Shown here: positions 36,661 through 48,363 of the stretch, in pieces
Layout of the letters: every line of letters begins with the position of its first letter
Position numbering within the stretch: position 1 is the first letter of the stretch
Assembly: GCA_034620365.1 (NCBI GenBank)
Contig: JAQGEQ010000332.1
Span: forward strand, 682,001 to 746,000
Direction: 5' to 3'
Source: Pegea sp. RAD2-039
Taxonomy: Eukaryota; Chordata; Thaliacea; Salpida; Salpidae
DNA length: 64,000 nt
The notes under the pieces: model-generated
Database searches by the model: none
Told to the model about the DNA's origin: nothing
The model's input: the letters and a program-made list of their open reading frames with translations, nothing else
Made by a program: the position numbers and the translations under genes

Positions 36661-38735
36661 AAATACTTTTTTTAAATCTTAAATTTGAAGCAGTATTAGT
36701 AAGAATTAAAATTAAAAAAAATTTAGTAGAGTGTAGAAATAAACTTTTTTTGAAAAAAATTTGCTTATCAAATAAAAGATTGTTTGAAACCAAACGAATA
36801 TAGTATTATTTAAAACAATTGCTTTGGTTTTTGTCATATTTAATTAAGAATAGAATATTACAGTACAGTTAAAATGCATAAAATTGTTTACTCGTCTTAC
36901 TGTTCAGTTTACTTTTCACAAATTCCTGTGCAACATTTATTAGTGCACTATCAATTGAATTCTGATATTAATCTTTTTTTTTTCAATTGCTATGAGACCT
37001 AACAGGTTAGGCGAATGATACAGCGCTTAATTTTCCACTTTTAGTGATCGTGACGTCACAACTTCAATGCATAGGCGTGCATTTTCGGCAATTTTATTAT
37101 TTGATGACATTAGCAAGTCAAGCTGAGAAAGAATTTTGCAGAAAAATGATTTTAGAAAAAGACAAGAAAATAAAACACCAAATTCAACAAAATAATTTTG
37201 CTTGACAAAAGTAAGATTAAATCTATTCTTTTTAAAATCGTTTTGCATTAACAGTTAATGAAATTAAATTGTTCTGCAAAAAGTTTTAATCAAACTTGCT
37301 CAATAGAAACAATGTTTTAGGCAGTTTTTCAAAGGTTTATGATATCATAAGCTTATTATATTTAATTGTTATATCGAAGAAAAGAGATTTATAAATTTAC
37401 TGAATTGTTTTAGCTTTTAAAATTTGTTTTAATGATTCAATCTCTTACATAAAATGTTTATAAACTGATAAAAAACTTCAAATAAACTTATTAAGACCAA
37501 AAAAAGGATTGTTTATTAATCTAAGTACTCTTTTTTCACAACATAAATAAACAATATTCAGGAAAAACTAACATAAAATAATTAATCTTGTAATTAATTT
37601 TATCAAATACCTTAATAAATACTCATTGATTCAGATTTTACCAAATAGCAAAAAAAATTGAAAATTTATGTTTCTAAGAGCATATTGTAGCATTGTACAT
37701 CGTTAAATTGATTTAATCGCTAAAATTACGTCATCGCTCACAAATGTTAGACTTCTTTTGGTGGATATATACGTCAATTTTGGCACAGAAGGAAAGCTAT
37801 TGGCTCAGTAAGTTCAATAGAAGCACTTTTGATAATTTGGAGATGCAACATGCATCGATACTTAACTAATTATCTCTCGGAGACAGATGCAGACTGTTTC
37901 AGAGAGAAATAAATCTTGATGTCTGCATATTTTTGAAATTAAATTGTAAACGGAAATAAATGAACTATTCCACATTTTGTTTTAAAATTTAAAACATTTC
38001 CTAACTTCAAACGCCGCTGCTGTATATGATTACGTCATCGAATAACGACATTCGTGTTTTGCTCTACCAGGACAATTTAATTCAAAATGCACATGATTAA
38101 GTAAGTTATTGATTACCAATCATTAGTAGACAACAACATTTTCTACTTGGAGACTTAATTTAATCACTTGGTTTGAAACAACTATAAGCTGTGACATTTT
38201 ATCTGTTTTTGATTGATTGACAGCTTTTACTTAGACATTTAGATCAAATCAAATTCTATCTCACTATTAAATTTTTAAAATCAAATTAATGTTTTACAAG
38301 GAGAACATTAAAGATTTTAAAGTCAAAAGTGATAACAATAAATGAAACAGAAACTACGATCAGATAAAGTTAAAATCCTAAGAATTAAAGAAATCACAGA
38401 AAGATTACTGTGGTTAAAAATGAATCTTCATAACGACCATATACATCGTTGAACCATACCAAAATCAAGTAGAAATCAGATACATACATGGAAGTCAAAT
38501 TGAAGTTTATCCATCATCTTCTTGAGGTTGTTTTTTCTTCAAGGGACATAAAGATAGTTTTATTGATTTCATTTAAAACATAATATTGTGTTTAACAATA
38601 ATAATTATATGAAATATTTGTTGGTAGTTTAATAACTATGGAAATAGACTATCTTCTCCTATCTCACTCATAACTTAGTATCTGAAGTCAGCAATTGTTT
38701 GAAGAGTCACGTGTTCTTGTGCTAAGACGGTTTAT
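36660..38735 (+). repeat. Left arm of A-type foldback repeat
   Basis: The arm runs from AAATCTTAAATTTGAAGCAG through a GTGACGTCAC palindrome (37050-37059), the AGGCAGTTTTTC segment, GGTGGATATATACGTCAATT near 37755, GAGATGCAACATGCATCGAT near 37850 and the TTACGTCATC block at about 38030. It ends in a segment (38220-38730) that is inverted in the right arm. It parallels 50220-52270, and in inverse orientation 58140-60180. Confidence 0.75.
37027..37248 (-). pseudogene. 73-codon ORF of the left arm, recurrent in three copies
   Basis: The frame MQNDFKKNRFNLTFVKQNYF... is open here, at 43783-44004 (plus) and at 50601-50822 (minus). In the fourth close copy at about 59599 a one-base loss in a T run breaks it. 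More distant family members (57190-57350, 30500-30660) align at DNA level but with gaps that ignore the frame. I therefore read it as a repeat-borne chance frame. Confidence 0.25.
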
Positions 38736-39380
38736 CTTGAACTGTATCATTATTATTATTTATAAAATGATTTATCCTTAAGTCAAGAGGGTCGTCGAGT
38801 TGTAAGTTTTTTTGATGTAGTAATGACAAAAAACAGGTACAAAGCAAAACTTATTAAAATCGTGCTGACGTTCTGCATCATTGCTTGCAGAAAGATGTCA
38901 GATTCAAATATTTCATTTCCAGGTAAGGTATTTTAGCATTTGACTACTTGACTCATCTAACAATTGCAGATTGCTTGACACTAAGTTGTGAGTGAGCTAG
39001 GAGAAGATGATCTTTTTCAACTGAAACTTTTGAACTGAAACACTACGTTTGTTTCAAAAAAATCTACAAGATTACCTTTATATGCCTTGGAAGAATCACT
39101 AAGAACCCAAAAAGCATGATGGATTTCATTTGTCTTCTTTATTTGCATATGAATTCTACTTGCTTCTGACATGGCTCAACTGTCTAAATGATTTCGATGA
39201 AGACTTTTTTCTAACCACAATTTTTTTTTTTTTTTTTTTATTCTTAGGAGTATAACTTTGGTTAATCTTAGTTTTTGTTTCAATTATTGCTGTCACTTTT
39301 GACTTTTTTAATCTATTTTTTCGTTGGGTAACATTAATTTTATTTTAAATATCAAAACTTTGATGCTGAAATTGAATATG
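38000..39380. repeat. Foldback structure: inverted arms around a 200-bp core
   Basis: Left arm sequence at 38220-38735 (ACTATCTTCTCCTATCTCAC, CAAGTAGAAATCAGATACAT, ACTGTGGTTAAAAATGAATC) is mirrored at 38940-39380 (GTGAGTGAGCTAGGAGAAGA, GAATTCTACTTGC, CTAACCACAA). Between them stands a non-repeated core at about 38736-38937. The arms are diverged from each other by perhaps a quarter, but core and arms keep the same order in the copies at 25500, 33545 and, inverted, 57650-58700. Confidence 0.75.
39222..39240. repeat. Poly-T run
   Basis: About nineteen consecutive T bases lie in the right arm. The matching position in the inverse copy (about 57605-57623) is an interrupted A-rich run, so this is ordinary slippage within a repeat. 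Confidence 0.8.
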
Positions 39381-39995
39381 GCTGCATACTTTTAAAAATT
39401 CTTGAGGAACATCTGTTTGTGCACTATCAAGTGTATTTTGATATTAATCTTGTTTTGAAATTTTATGAGCAGTAGCAGGTTAGGAGATCCCTAAAGCGCT
39501 TAATTTTCGCTTATAGTGATTGTGACATCACATCTTTAGTGTATTGGCATATATTATCGGCGTTATTGGTATTTGATGACATTAGCAAGTCAATCTAAGA
39601 CAGAATTTGACAAAAAGACATGAAAATTAAATCAACAAAATAATTATGTTTGACAAAAGTTAGATTATACTTATTTTTTTAAATTCTTTTTGTATTACAT
39701 TTAAATAAATTAAATTGTTCTGTAAAATGTTCTTTTCAAACTTCTCTAAACTATCGGATTTAATAATTTCAAAATACTTATTATTTAATGAAATTTGAAA
39801 CTTAACTATTGAAGAGATGAACCAGTTCTGGAAAGTACTTTATGTTACAATTCTATTATAAGTCGCAGCAGGTGCTTAGGTGTATAGAGGCTAGTTTGAT
39901 GTCATGTTGTTCTAACGTGTCAAAATACTCAATTAGCTGCTGAGCCACAGACGTCCTTTTGATGAAACTTTACATTTTAGAGTTACATTGCAAAG
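39380..39995. repeat. R-start and S segments joining A-type and X/S blocks
   Basis: It contains GCGCTTAATTTTCGCTTATA near 39497, a TGACATCA variant of the arm palindrome (39522-39529), and the S segment (about 39830-39960) in inverse orientation. The same junction recurs in inverse orientation at 56860-57480. Confidence 0.65.
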
Positions 39996-42960
39996 TTAGA
40001 ATGTCATTATTGGATGACGTAATAATATAAATCACCGTTTGAAGCTATAAAATCTTTTTAAATTTTCAAAATTGGTGAATTGTTCCCTTATTTTCTTTTA
40101 AAGTCTAATTTCGAAAATATGCAAACATTAAGATTTATGTATCTCGAAAACAGTCTCTACCTGTTTCCTAGGGATTCGTAGTTAAGCATCGATGCAAGTT
40201 GCATCTTCAAAATTGCCGATAATGATGATGCTATTATTAATGATCATATTCGTTTGTAGCAAAGATAGCGTATATATAGAACAAACCAAGTCTAAAATTT
40301 GTGAGTTTGAAAAAGTTATTTTTAGCCATTTACTTAATTAAACAGCGTACAATGCTACTATATGCTTTTACAAAGAACAATCATAAATTTTATTTTGTCT
40401 TATTGGTAAAATCTAAATCCAGTTGAAATCATGAAGTTTAGTGAGTTATTTGCTAAAATTGTTTAGGCGATTAATTCTTTTAAGTTAATTTTTGCAGAAA
40501 ATTTTTTATTTTTGTTTTAAAAAAAGACTATTTATATTAGTCGAAGACCTACCTTTCTGGTTTTAATAAGTTTGTTCAAAGTTAATTATCAGTTTATAAA
40601 AATTCAACATTAAAGATTGGATTATTGAAACAAATTTTTAAAGATAGAATATTTAACTAAATTTAGAAAGTTGTTTACTTTAATATAACATTTAAATATA
40701 ATATGTTGATGATATCATAAATGTTAAAAAGCTGCCTACAGACGCTTTCACCATTGAGCAAGTAGGGAAAGAACCTTTCACAGAAAAATTTCATTTGACA
40801 TATGTTAATTCAATAATCCTTTTACTTAGTTAGTTTTACTTTATTTTATGCTGTTTTACAAAGTTGGGTTTAGTTTGATGTTTAACTAAAAGAAATCAGA
40901 AATCAATTTATTATATATTAAATCACTCATATGAGACTCTGGTTTCTGCATCTTGGTATTGTGTGCGTTTATAATTCTATTAACTAGCAAATATGGTGTA
41001 CCTTTCAGCGACGTAGTATCATTTACAAGTATTACAGGCAACTTCATCCAGTATTATACAAATAATTCGATTTTATTTTGCACTTTTGTTTGAAATATCA
41101 TTCATTTTATCTAAAATAAAATGAGGTAAAAAAGTTGACTGTAGTTATTGTAACCTCACCAATACCAGGGGGCCAAGTTTAACAAACGTTAATGACCAGC
41201 AGAGATTTTCTGATAAAATAAGAAAGTTTCCTATAAATACATGTATTTTTCTTAAATTTCAACCAGTTTTTAAAAATCAGTTTGAAAAATTTTGCAGTCA
41301 ACAAATAATTTCTAATATACTTTAATTAAAAAACATGTGCTTTGTTATTCTGGGAATTTTGAGGTCATAATTGTTGTAATAAAAGTTCCTTGTTATCATA
41401 TTCTATTTAAACATTTACGTTTATGTTAATAAATAATTACTTTATCTATTATTAACATCCTGATACAGTTTGACAAAGTTTTCGCAAAACTTGGGCTTTG
41501 GTTTATCTGATTCTCAAACCTTTAGCAAATTAGTTTTGGGATTTCTTTATCTTTATCTTTACTAAACTAAAATAAAAATTGACTAATGTTAATGTCTTTT
41601 ATGTTCTATAAGCATCAAACGTGTAAAATTAAATTCACATGACTACGTACAAGAGGCAAAACCAATAACTGAAAGAATTGTAAAAATAACGAATATAATA
41701 AAGAATATATATTCTTTATATATATCTTTATAAAGAATATAAAACTACTTTTCCAAATTTCTTTACTAGGGTTATTACAAAAATAAAATTGTTTTGGCTC
41801 TGCAGTTATATCAGCATATGTTGTTAAAAATATTTATCCTTTAACATTTTCAAAATTTCTGCTTGGCGGCGAAGCGGTTACTACACCTAGCTACAAAGTA
41901 CTTCTAGCTTGGAAGTACCGGGTTCGAGCCCAGGTGGAGACATATTCAAAAAACTCATGAGAGAATGTGTCTTAGCGAGATGTGTTCTCTTTAGGCACCC
42001 TCAATCACATTTATGTATATAAAAAAAGTATTTCCGTTTCTATTATATATTGATGATAGCTGATCGTATGTTACCTTTTTGCCGGATGTCATATTCTTAA
42101 ATTTTAAAGGATTGCAAAATGCAATTTTTTTATAAGAAAATGTAATTGTTTTAAGATTGCTTACAGAAGAATCATTTTGGCAATGGTAATGTTTTCTCGG
42201 ATTTAAATTTGTTTATTTAATTCTAAAATTTCATATTATCCAAAAAATATCAACAACTGTGTATTTCTATTTCTAAGATTGACTTTGAAAATAAATACAA
42301 AGATTAGTTTTTGAGTGAAAAAAAGTATGCCAGACCTCATGTCAAAGATAAAGTTTCTTTCCAATGATTACTTAAAAGTTCAAAAGCAGTCATAAAAAAA
42401 GGAAACATTGGTAAAACATTGAAGGTTATTCAGTCAAAAGTAAAACAGTGAAAACAAAACAAACTGTCACATATAAAAAAATGGTTTAAGTATATTATAC
42501 TTACAGCTAAAGTTTTTGAAACCGGTAAAATTGCCCAATCTTTCAAGTTCATTGAACTTTTCATGAAATTCGAATGTATTCAAATAAATTTTTCTTCCTC
42601 GATTTACCTTATCTAAAAAATACTTCACCAATTAATCTATCACATTTAATAATGTCAAAATACTTCTTATTTTATAAAATTTGAAAGTTAATTATTGAAT
42701 AGATGTACCACTTCCGAAAAGTACTTTACGTCATTACCGTATTAATAGTCACAGCAGTTGCCTAGGTTTAGAGAAGCTAGTTTGATGTCACAATGTTCTA
42801 ACGTGTCAAAGTTCTCAATTAGCTGCTAAACGTCAAACATCCTTTTGATGAAACTTTCCATTTTTAAAAAGCGCAAAAAGCAAGTAGAAAAGAGATGTAC
42901 AATAACCTAACATCTGATGAAGTGATAGAAGACACAAACTCAAGGATTCAATTTGTCATG
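39995..42960 (-). repeat. R/X/S block, inverse orientation, young copy
   Basis: Two arm starts in the same direction (about 40000-40030 and 42960-43010) bracket arm, X segment with a SINE, and S segment (42720-42850). It is the reverse complement of 52985-55880 and 61360-64000. A local 18-base perfect palindrome AAAGAATATATATTCTTT at 41700-41717 lies in a TA-rich insertion absent from the other copies. Confidence 0.75.
41861..42020 (+). mobile_element. tRNA-derived SINE (family 1), full-length in X segment
   Basis: It begins GCTTGGCGGCGAAGCGGTTA (A-box region 41864-41880). It has a B box GGTTCGAGCC at 41931-41940, a body with GAGATGTGTTCTCTTTAGGC and a TATATAAA tail. It is the best-preserved member in the window, about 160 bp. 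The site is shared with 53928-54036 and 62308-62417, and is empty in the old copy near 28215-28265. Confidence 0.85.
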
Positions 42961-44870
42961 GTAAAGCAAACTACGAATGTCATTATTCGATGACGTAATC
43001 ATACACAGCAGCGGCGTTTGAAGCTAGAAAAAATTTTAAATTAAAAAAAAATTTTAAATAGTTCATTTATTTCCGTTTATAGTTTAATTTCAAAAATAAG
43101 CAGACATCAAGATTTATTTATCTCTCAAACAGTCTGCATCTGCCTCTGAGAGATTATTAGTTAAGTATCGATGCATATTGCATCTCCAAATTACCAAAAG
43201 CGCGTCTATTGAGCTTACTGAGCTAATAGCCATCTTTCGGTGCCAAAATTGACGTATATATCCGCCAAACGAAGTCTAACATTTGAGAGCGATGACGTAA
43301 TTTTAGCAATTAAATCAATTCAACGATGTACAATGCTACAATATAATCTTAGAAACATAAATTGTCTTTTTTTTTGCTAATTGGTAAAATCTGAATCAAT
43401 GCGTTTAGTTAGGATTTGGCTAAAATTGTTTACAAGATTATTTATTTTATGTTAGTTTTTTCTGAAAATTGTTTTATTATTTTGTGAAAAAAAACTACTT
43501 AAATTAGTAAAAAATCCTTTGTTATGGTCTTAATAAGTTTATTCAAAATTCAAAGTTATTTATCTGTTTATAAACATTTTATGAAAGAGATTAAATCATT
43601 AAAACAAATTTTAAAAGCTAAAACATTTCAGTAAATTTAGAAATTTCTTTTCTTTGATATAACAATTAAATATGATAAGCTTATGATATCAAAAACCTTT
43701 GAAAAACTGCATAAAATGCTGTTTCTATTGAGCAAGTTTGATTGGAACCTTTTGCAGAACAATTTAATTTCATTAACTGTTAATGCAAAGCGATTTTAAA
43801 AAGAATAGATTTAATCTTACTTTTGTCAAGCAAAATTATTTTGTTGAAATTGATGTTTCATTTTCTTGTCTTTTTCTAAAATCATTTTTATGTAAAATTC
43901 TTTCTCAGCTTGACTTGCTAATGTCATCAAATACTAAAATTGTCGAAAATGCACGCCTATGCATTGAAGATGTGACGTCACGATCACTAAAAATAAAAAA
44001 TTAAGCGCTGTATCATTCGCCTAACCTGCTAGGTCTCATAACAATTGAAAAAAAAAAGATTAATATCAGAATGCAATTGATAGTGCACTAACAAATGTTG
44101 CACAGAAATTTTTGAAAAGTAAACCTAACAGAGTAAACAAATTTATGTATTTTAACTGTATTCCAATATTGTATTCTCAGTTAAATATGACAAAAACTAA
44201 AGTAATTGCATTAAATAATATTATATTCGATTGGTCTCAAACAATCTTTTTTTTGAAAAGCAAAATTATTTCAAAAATAGTTTATTTCTACACTCTACTA
44301 ATTTTTTTTTTAATTTTAATTCTTACTAATACTGCTTCAAATTTAAGATTTTAAAAAAGTATTTTAACAATTTTTAAAACGTTTAATGAGGCCTTAGACA
44401 AAAAATTGAGTGTTTTTTAATACGAAAAGTTGAAAAAGTTAATGCTGCAGAGTTTTTTGTCAGAAACTTTAAATAAAAAGTAATTAAATTTAATTATTTA
44501 ACACATTTATTTTGTCACATAAAAAGCTGGGAAATAACTTTGGTAAAAATGATAACTAAATATGATGTTTACTCTTAAAGTAAAAGTTCTTAGTGTTACC
44601 CTTTAGAAATAAAATATCAACATTTTTTCTTAATTAGGTTTACGAAAAATTTATGTTACAACGATTTTTTTTACTATTATTCTTTACTTTGAAAACTTTC
44701 TGCAAAAAACATTTTTATTTTTGCTTATTTGTTACTATGCAACTTTACATTTTTATATTTTATATATATTTATATTTTGTTTATCTTTTTCTTTATTTCT
44801 ATCTCTGATGTTGATTTAGTTACAATCACTGTATTAGCACTACAAAAATAAAATTTTGCTTCAGTTAAAC
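42960..44870 (-). repeat. A-type arm, inverse orientation
   Basis: Reverse complement of about 36170-38080 (and of 49750-51650), with the GTGACGTCAC palindrome at 43972-43981 and the 73-codon frame at 43783-44004. It ends abruptly at about 44868, inside the equivalent of the 71-codon spacer ORF. There it joins a 130-bp piece that repeats 42440-42590. Confidence 0.75.
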
Positions 44871-45110
44871 CGGTGAAGAACAAAACAAACTGTCACATAT
44901 AAAAAAAATGGTTTAAGTATATTATACTTACAGCTAAAGTTTTTGAAACTTTTCACAAAATTCGAATGTATTCAAATAAACTAACTAACTTAACTTAGTA
45001 ATAAGATCGTAGATTTAAAATTTGTTAAATAAAATTCTTCTGTAAAAGGTTCTTTCCCAACTCGCTCAATAGTAAAAGCGTCTATAGGCAGTTAATAAAA
45101 CGTCTATTTT
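44870..45110. repeat. Rearranged junction fragments
   Basis: Three pieces are spliced together: a fragment equal to about 42440-42590 (CATATAAAAAAAATGGTTTA), then the start of an R arm (CTGTAAAAGGTTCTTTCCCA at 45041), then an abrupt switch at about 45105 into X-segment sequence like 54290. This is a direct record of deletion or template switching within the family. Confidence 0.6.
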
Positions 45111-47765
45111 TTATATTAGTAAGAATAAAGAAATAGTAATCCAAAACTATTTAGTTAAAGGATTGAGATTCAGTTAAACCAAATTCTAAGTTTTTTTTAA
45201 TTTTGTCAAGCTGTATTTTAATAAAGTTGTATTTTGTGTTTTAATTATAGATAAAGCAATTATTTATTAACACTAACTTAATTATTTGACTGGATATTTA
45301 AAATTAGTTACTTTTACTATTACAATTTGTAATCTTAACATTGTTAAACGAACAAAGCAAATATTTTCAAACTAAAGTTTATCAGAAAATACTTGTTCAC
45401 TGCAAAATCTTTCAAACCTTATAAAAAAAAACAGGTTGAAGGTTATAAAAAGTCATGTTTTTATAAGGAAATTTTCTTATGTTATCAGAATAACTGTGTT
45501 GAGCATTAACGTTTGATTAACTTGACCCCCTGATATTGGTGATATAACAATTACTACAATCAACTGTTTTTAACTCTTTCTTGTTTAGATAAAATGAATG
45601 TGGGGTCACGTTTCAAACAAAAATGCAAGCAAATTATCAAATTATTAGTATAATACTAGCTGAAGTTGCATGTAATACTTGTAAATGATGCTACGTCGCT
45701 CATAGGTACGCCATATTTGCTAGTTAATAGAATTATAAATGCACACAATACCAAGATGCAGACACCAGAGCCTCATATGAGTAATTTCATATATTACAAA
45801 TTAATCTTTAGTTTCTTTTAGTTAAATTTAAACTAAACCTAACTTTGTAAAACAGCGTGAAATTAAATAAAATTAACTAAGTATAAAGATCCTTGATTTA
45901 AAATCTGTTAAATGAAATTCTTCTTTTAAAGGTTGTTTTCGAACTTGCTCAATGGTAAAAGCGTATGTAGGCAGCTTTTTAAACGTTTATGATATCATCA
46001 GCATATTATATTTAAATGTTATATTAAAGTAAACAACTTTCTAAATTTAGTGAAATGTTCTATCTTTTGAAATTTGTTTCAATAATTCAATCTCTAATGT
46101 TTAATTTTCATAAACTGATTATTAACTTCGAACAAACTTATTGAAACCAAAAAATGGTTTTTGACTAATATAAGTAATTTTTTTATAACATAAATAAACA
46201 AATTTCCGCAAAAAGCAACTTTAAACAATTAATCATAAAAACAATTTGGGGATATACATCACTAAGCTTCACACTGTTTCAGATTTTACGAATTAGACAA
46301 AGAAAATGTCGATTTATCTTTGTTAAAGCATATAGTAGCAACTTATACAGTTGAACTCAATAAATGGCTAAAAATAACTTTTTAAAGCTCACAAATATTA
46401 GACTTGGTTTGTTCTATATATACGATATCTTCGCTGCCAAAATACAATATAAGCAATAATATCATTATTTGTACAAATTTTGAAGATGCAACTTGCATCG
46501 ATGCTTAACTAAGAATCTCTGGAAAACAGAAACAGACTGTTTTGAGAGATAAAATAAATCGATGTTTGCATATTTTCGAAAATACACTGTAAAAGAAAGT
46601 AGAAGAACAATTCAACAATTATTCTTAATTTAAAAACATTTTCTAGCTTAAAATGGTGCTCTATATGATTACGTCATCCATTAATGACATTCTAACTTTG
46701 CTCTAACATGATAAATTGAATTAAAATGTACCGCCCTAACTAAGTTTTTGATTGTCAATCTTTAATAAATTTTAACATTTCTACTGGAAGCTTTAATTTA
46801 ACCACTTGGACTAATTCAACTATAAGCTGTGACTATGTATCTAACAATTCTTGATTAAATGGCAGCTTTTACTCAGAAACCTAGATCAAACCATAATTTA
46901 TCTCAGCATCAAACTTTTAATATTTTAAATCAAACTAATGTTACAAAACCAAATTATTTAAGATTGATAAATTAGCTAACAATGTTTATTTTAAGACCTT
47001 TGCTAATTATTCCAATTGGTTCGAATCAACCATAGGCTGTGACTTTGAATGTATTAATTTTTGATTAACTGGCAGCTTTTACTTAGATATCAAGCACAAA
47101 CCAGATTCAATCTCAGTATCAAACTTTTAAAGTTGCAAATCAAACAAAAGTTGCAAAAGGAAATCATTTAGGATTGATAGATTGTCTAAGAATGTTCATT
47201 CTAAGACCTTTGCAAAAACTTAATTAATAGTGTAACTGAAATAAGTTACCATTGATTGTTTGTAAATTCGTAATTTCATTAAAAACAGTAAGAAAATAAT
47301 CCGTTGAAATTATGTGAACTGTTGTTGCGATATTTGAAGCTATTATTTTCTTTGGTATGATTAAAGATAGAAGCTTATACATTTGAATAATTTGTCTCTA
47401 TCTTTTGACCATTTTAAATCGAATCATTTGATGAAAATATTAATCTATTACACTTCTTAAAGTATATAACTCAACCTTTCTATACTTAACTAAAACATTG
47501 ATAGTAATACAATGCTATTTTTCTGTCTAGACCAAATCCTTTTAATTTATCTGGAAAAGGATTAGAAAGTGTTTTAATCAAGATTCAACTGTTTTTTTAT
47601 ATAAGATAGATTTTAAACTTGTTCTAAAGATTAGAGAATTTCAAAATAGTCATCGTCATGTGCTCTTATCATACTATCATTATAAACTTAATCACATGTT
47701 ATACTGGGTCAAACATATGAATAAACTGGCTCCGATTGAAAATATTACTTATAACAATAAAAGCC
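45110..47765 (+). repeat. X segment and R arm, direct orientation
   Basis: It parallels 54290-56745: CACACAATACCAAGATGCAG at 45741, an arm start near 45940, CTTGCATCGATGC near 46490, the TTACGTCATC block at about 46670-46679, and a tail to AACATATGAATAAACT at 47712. S segment and SINE are missing on the left because of the truncation at about 45105. Confidence 0.7.
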
Positions 47766-48363
47766 TCACATAGTTTTATGTAAATAACAGCCATAATAGT
47801 TTTACATCTGATGTAAACTATATTCCTCAGTAAGGTCTTCCTTCTCGTACAATCCCTCATTACCTTCTGGACAGTATTAAATATTGACAACAACTTGACG
47901 CTAACTCATTATACTGTTCTAGAACCTGAAATCATTCAATTGGCGAAAGCTGGCAATTGTTATTATTGTGAGAATAGATTGAATAAGTCAAAGAATAATT
48001 GTTAGTACTAGATGATCTGATGAAACACTGTTGTTCAAGTGTATTGTTCAAGTTAAAAAACGAAACAGTTTTACTATCACTCCAGATTAAGAACTGTTTG
48101 ATCTTCATTTTTGACAGATTTTTAGAGATAGGTTTGATGAGTCAAGAAGAGATGTTAAAGTAGTTTAGCTGACTCTACATGATTTCAAACGACATCATTA
48201 GAAGTTTTGAATGACTAAGAGAATTATGTATGTGTTTAACTTTAAAGCGTAGTATCATAATAATATCAAACATTTATAAGCTTCACTGAGTAAACTAGTT
48301 TAGATCAAATAATTGAAGTATGTCATTTAAATCTGATATTATTCAACTGTGGAAAAAAAAGTA
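47765..48363. other. Unique-looking 600 bp between repeat blocks
   Basis: Not matched elsewhere in the window. A 64-codon minus-strand frame at 47699-47893 overlaps its left edge and has no recognisable family. No RNA gene or mobile element is recognisable. Confidence 0.5.

Noticed and set aside
36605..36793. 62-codon minus-strand ORF, also at 50181
   Set aside because: Low-complexity Phe/Leu/Lys reading of AT-rich repeat sequence. The inverse copies at 44112-44354 and about 60060-60240 do not keep it.
41864..41940. Possible genuine tRNA gene (A and B boxes)
   Set aside because: No closed acceptor stem, and the sequence continues into a conserved non-tRNA body. It recurs with the same body elsewhere, so it is a SINE head.
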